Of a DNA stretch of 64,000 nucleotides, positions 60,695 to 64,000 are shown in pieces; the stretch's first letter is position 1, and the number at the start of each line of letters is the position of its first letter. Made by a program: the position numbers and the translations under genes. The notes below the pieces were generated by a model. That model was not told the origin of the DNA. It made no database searches and worked only from the letters and a program-made list of their open reading frames with translations. The DNA is from Epiperipatus broadwayi (taxonomy: Eukaryota > Onychophora > Udeonychophora > Euonychophora > Peripatidae). Location: contig JAQFVV010013288.1 in NCBI GenBank assembly GCA_028023455.1, positions 62,001-126,000 of the forward strand, read 5' to 3'.

Positions 60695-61170
60695 ATATTA
60701 TGCTGTACCATGTTGTGGCATTAAATGTAATGGAACATCAATATATGAAAAGAAAATAATGCTCCAAATCTTGGATGACAAATGTAATGGAATATGTGTA
60801 ATCTAAATGATCTCAAACAAAAATACACATATGAAGAAAGAAGGCCTCAAATGTTGGTTTCACAATGTAATGGAATACCTATCCACAATTGAAATGGCCC
60901 AATCATTGGGAAAGCCAAATGTAGTGGAATCACAATTGCTATATCCTCATAAAAAATGACAATGAATCAAATCTCACATTTTAGGCATCAAATATAATAA
61001 AATGACTAACAACAGTCCTTAATTAATCATGTCGGCATGTTGATGGTGCCAAATGTAGTAGAACGTATTTATCATCCAATTTAAATAATAGAAACATAGC
61101 ACATCTTACACATAAAGAAAGATCTTAACAATCTAAATGAATTCAATTGTTGAGAAAGCCAAATATAATA
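60515..61170 (+). repeat. Irregular repeat of a CAAATGTAATGGAA motif
   Basis: Variants of G-GCCAAATGTAATGGAA occur near 60515, 60583, 60722, 60780, 60866, 60918, 60988, 61047 and 61150, all in plus orientation with spacings of about 50-140 bp. The first two are separated from the rest by a (TA)n tract of about 93 bp (60598-60690). The sequence between motifs is much less conserved. Confidence 0.65.
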
Positions 61171-61199
61171 GATTGTATAATTTAAATGAAGAAAGATAA

Positions 61200-61700
61200 A
61201 ATTATCCCAATTATAATTAAATAAATTGTTTATATGCCCTTCCAACTAGCTTATACATGAAATAAATCTAAAATCATACAGAGGAATGATATCTATTATT
61301 ATAATTTATTCTGAAGCTTGATATGACTAACTAACAACATATATATTAGAAATAAAGAGAATCCTATTGAAACTAATATACACATCCAATAAGTAAGCTT
61401 AGGTATATCTAAACATATCAATGAACAATAATATGTGTAAGTGACCTAAAGACTAAACAATAAATGAGATACAAAGTTATTCTCCATTAAATTGTGAATT
61501 CAATTAATTTCATAATGACTCTGGCACTAAAAGAAAAATAAGAATAAAATATTAATACTCTTCCAAATAAATTACAAAGGCATTACTTATAAAACAAATA
61601 GTATACCCTTTATTTCTATATTATGGTTTAATTTCAGGTAGTATCAGTATATTAAATAGTTTTTAAATACAAACCCAAATACAAAAAAATATATACATAT
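61200..61700. other. AT-rich stretch without a recognised gene
   Basis: No structure can be supported. Confidence 0.5.
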
Positions 61701-62189
61701 TGAAACAGACAGATCGAAGAACCGATCTTCGTTTCATGTGTTTTTAAGTACGGTAATTCGAACTACTATCCGCCCGCAGTGAGATTTGTCTATTTTCAGT
61801 CATAATAAAAAAATTAGTTATATATATTATGTTTTGTAAATAAATATGTAAGGTTCCGTATATAAATGTCACAAACCATGAAATAATATTTGTGTGTGCG
61901 TGGTTTGTGAATTTGTATCAATTTAATTTAAAGTTCATTGCGGGCGTATTTGTTTAAATTTTAGCTTTTTGTAAAATTATACAAAGTCGTTTAAAAATAC
62001 TGATCAAAAGTCACATTCCTTTGATCAGTGTTTTTAATTAAAATCTAAATTGCAAAATGTACAGAGTAATTAAATTGTATTCGAAATTAGTTAAGGAATT
62101 TATATGTGTAATTACTGAGTCAATTTAAAAATTGCGTATTAAAGTAAAAGATTGCTGGAAACGGAACAATAAAAAGGATAATTGAGATT

Positions 62190-62664
62190 GTATGGTCAAG
62201 CTGAATGGCTGGAGGCTGGAAAAAGTAGGCGGAGCCTAAAAACAGAAACCAGGCGGAAAGGTCAACTGTGGCGATCTTAGAGAAAAATGAACATTCTAAC
62301 GTTTGAGGTCTTTGAGAGAGGTAGTCTCAAGACAGCACAGCAGTTGAGAGTAATTCAAACAAATTTGTTAAGAAGTTCACCGGTAAACCGCAATGTTGAT
62401 GGGCTAAGTGCCAGGAGCTGGTCTCTGCCCTGCCAATTTGGATCTTTGTGCCGCTGACTGATCATGTGTTATGTGCTTCATAATTTCCAGCTTCCAATCT
62501 CCAAATTGACAATGCCTTGCAAATAACTTTCAAAATGCGCGCCTACGTTCGTCGGAAATATAAATCGTAAGAAGCCAAGCCGGATGAAGAAAGAAGGGTA
62601 ACTGTGTTACATGAACTTTTAACTTTCTCCCGAGCTTAATGTTATCAATCAAATAAATGACATG
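62190..62664 (+). other. GC-elevated, CpG-containing block; possible promoter or 5' exon
   Basis: In strong contrast to the rest of the window, this block is GC-richer and has many CpGs (for example ATGCGCGCC, TTCGTCGG, CACCGGTAAACCGC). It ends with ATGACAT followed by GTAAGT, a good splice-donor consensus. An unmethylated promoter with a first exon is plausible, as is part of an LTR or other young repeat. No protein is recognised. Confidence 0.3.
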
Positions 62665-63099
62665 TAAGTTTTTATTTTGTTTATAATGATACTGTTTAAC
62701 CTGTCAGTAAATTTTCTTTTCTTTTAATCCTCCGCTCTAGTCTTTAGAAATAATTCATAAAATTTGTAATTAATAGTAATAATAATTCAAATGAATGCAT
62801 TTATATTTTTTTTTGTTGCTTATTCCATAAACAAACGATGCCAATAGTAATATTTCCCAACTCTGTGTAAAACTAGTGTATAATGATGATTAAGTTATTT
62901 ACAAGTAATTCCGTTTTCTGAATTAAATATTCTTTCATATTCCGAGTTGGTAAATGTTAACTCACTTTATTATTCTATGTTAAGTTGTCATATAATTGTA
63001 ATCTAAGGTTCAATCTTAAATATATAAAATGATTTCCGAGTATTATATTAATGTCATATATGAAATAAGAAATAACTCACTGTATAATTTGATACTATC

Positions 63100-63630
63100 G
63101 CTACCGCCTGTCAACCTGGAGGGTTAGGGGTTTCAGAGTAAAATTAATTAATTATTGTTTTCGCGGTCAGTTTAATTCCGCTATGTTTTATTGGGATAAG
63201 GATCTCAGCCTGTGGCGTAGAAATAGACGAATAGATTCCAGGTTTTGTATAATTTCTTTTAAAAATCCACTTCAAGTACTCGTCCTTCATGTTTGTGGCA
63301 ATGCCTTCTCTTCGCTGAAGTTAGCGTCTCGCCATACTACCATTGGGGAAAGAAAGCAGTTTCTTTCCCAGGTAATCTCTTGGATCACCGGGTTTCGAAA
63401 TGATCCCGGCTGGTTATAGTGTCCCGGATCTACTTGGGGGCATTAAGCCTTGTCAAAGTACAAGCCACCCGGTATTCCGTTGATGCACCGCAAGTGATTA
63501 CTGTAGGGCTCTTGAATCCAGGCAACCACCCGTACATCTATCTCCTATGTTGTATTTATATAAAACCTCCTCCAACTGTTCGTCTACGTAACGGCTCGAG
63601 TCTATTCGAATAAAGTAGGTTAATAAATAA
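63100..63630 (+). other. GC-elevated block with TATA-like and polyA-like signals; possible LTR or exon
   Basis: CpG-containing sequence (GATCCCGG, GTCCCGG, CACCCGTA) ends with TATTTATATAAAA (63553-63565) and, about 45 bp later, AATAAA (63610-63615). A TATA box followed shortly by a polyadenylation signal is the usual U3-R layout of a retrotransposon LTR. Two short ORFs (63183-63419, 63419-63613) resemble nothing known. Terminal TG/CA and target duplications were not found, so a host exon or 3' UTR remains possible. Confidence 0.3.
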
Positions 63631-64000
63631 TCTTTAGATAAATATTTTTTTCAATGCTCAAATACTCTGATTCTCTTAGCCACCCCTCAATCATTTAACT
63701 ACACAGCTATTGGCATGAGTTTGTTCACCAGATAAAATGATTACTAAAGACTAGTAGCCAAGTACAAGAGGATCCATGAAAGTCTTACCGTACTGTTGAA
63801 TACTATGTTTATACGCTTATATTTCTATTTTCTTATTAAACAATTTATTTAATATAATTTTGTGTCCTCCACCTTATTACTCTCCAAGTCTATTTAACCA
63901 TTTTCTGTCTGTATTGGCAACTTAAATATATACATTACATGAATGACCGTTCCAGTATCTAGAGTCTAATAAATCTATATATCATTAACTGTAAGAATTT

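Overview
This is nuclear DNA from an AT-rich eukaryote, most likely an invertebrate animal. It has no bacterial gene density, no operons and no long intact ORFs. It is full of (TA)n microsatellites and decayed animal-type transposons: Penelope-like elements, an APE-type LINE, a Merlin DNA transposon, tRNA-headed SINE-like units and MITEs. The species cannot be named from the sequence. A lophotrochozoan such as a mollusc is a guess only. No host protein-coding gene can be supported; almost every ORF is a chance frame or a transposon relic.

The most notable content is a set of small repeats (monomers roughly 310-450 bp) that carry compact type I hammerhead ribozymes. Six copies can be folded by eye with the conserved core, a stem II hairpin, a very short or palindromic stem III and a matching stem I: 10897-10938 (+), 12258-12301 (+), 13377-13417 (-), 14166-14206 (+), 20986-21033 (-) and 46864-46910 (-). 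Each has several decayed relatives. They lie in palindromic (head-to-head) or tandem multimers, and most have (TA)n at their borders or junctions. Some also carry tRNA-like pol III boxes (5.3-5.8 kb, 11.9-12.4 kb, 37.3-37.9 kb). Related multimers interrupt a LINE with clean 12-13 bp target duplications, so this kind of repeat has been mobile. Three Penelope-like fragments (18-19.5, 42.1-43.1, 53.8-54.3 kb) with RT and/or GIY-YIG remnants are candidates for the machinery that moved them.

Layout. 0-5 kb: repeats and a decayed minus-strand reading frame. 5.3-5.8: inverted SINE-like dimer. 8.4-14.4: four multimer clusters. 15.8-17.2: satellite-like array and a noncoding DNA element. 18.0-20.7: Penelope RT relic with a complete Merlin element (TIRs plus 8-bp TSD) at its end. 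20.8-23.2: hammerhead elements, one split by a 1.3-kb TIR element. 23.9-25.8: short tandem duplications. 30.3-31.4: second TIR element. 34.4-42.1: two head-to-tail LINE copies with three nested insertions. 42.1-44.4: Penelope fragment and an 836-bp TA-flanked element. 46.7-47.1: palindromic hammerhead pair. 49.4: long (TA)n. 53.8-54.8: Penelope fragment and MITEs. 56.3-57.35: degenerate hammerhead family. 57.8-58.2: tRNA-like unit and palindromic MITE. 60.5-61.2: irregular repeat of a CAAATGTAATGGAA motif. 61.7-63.65: the only CpG-containing, GC-elevated block, possibly a promoter/5' exon or an LTR.
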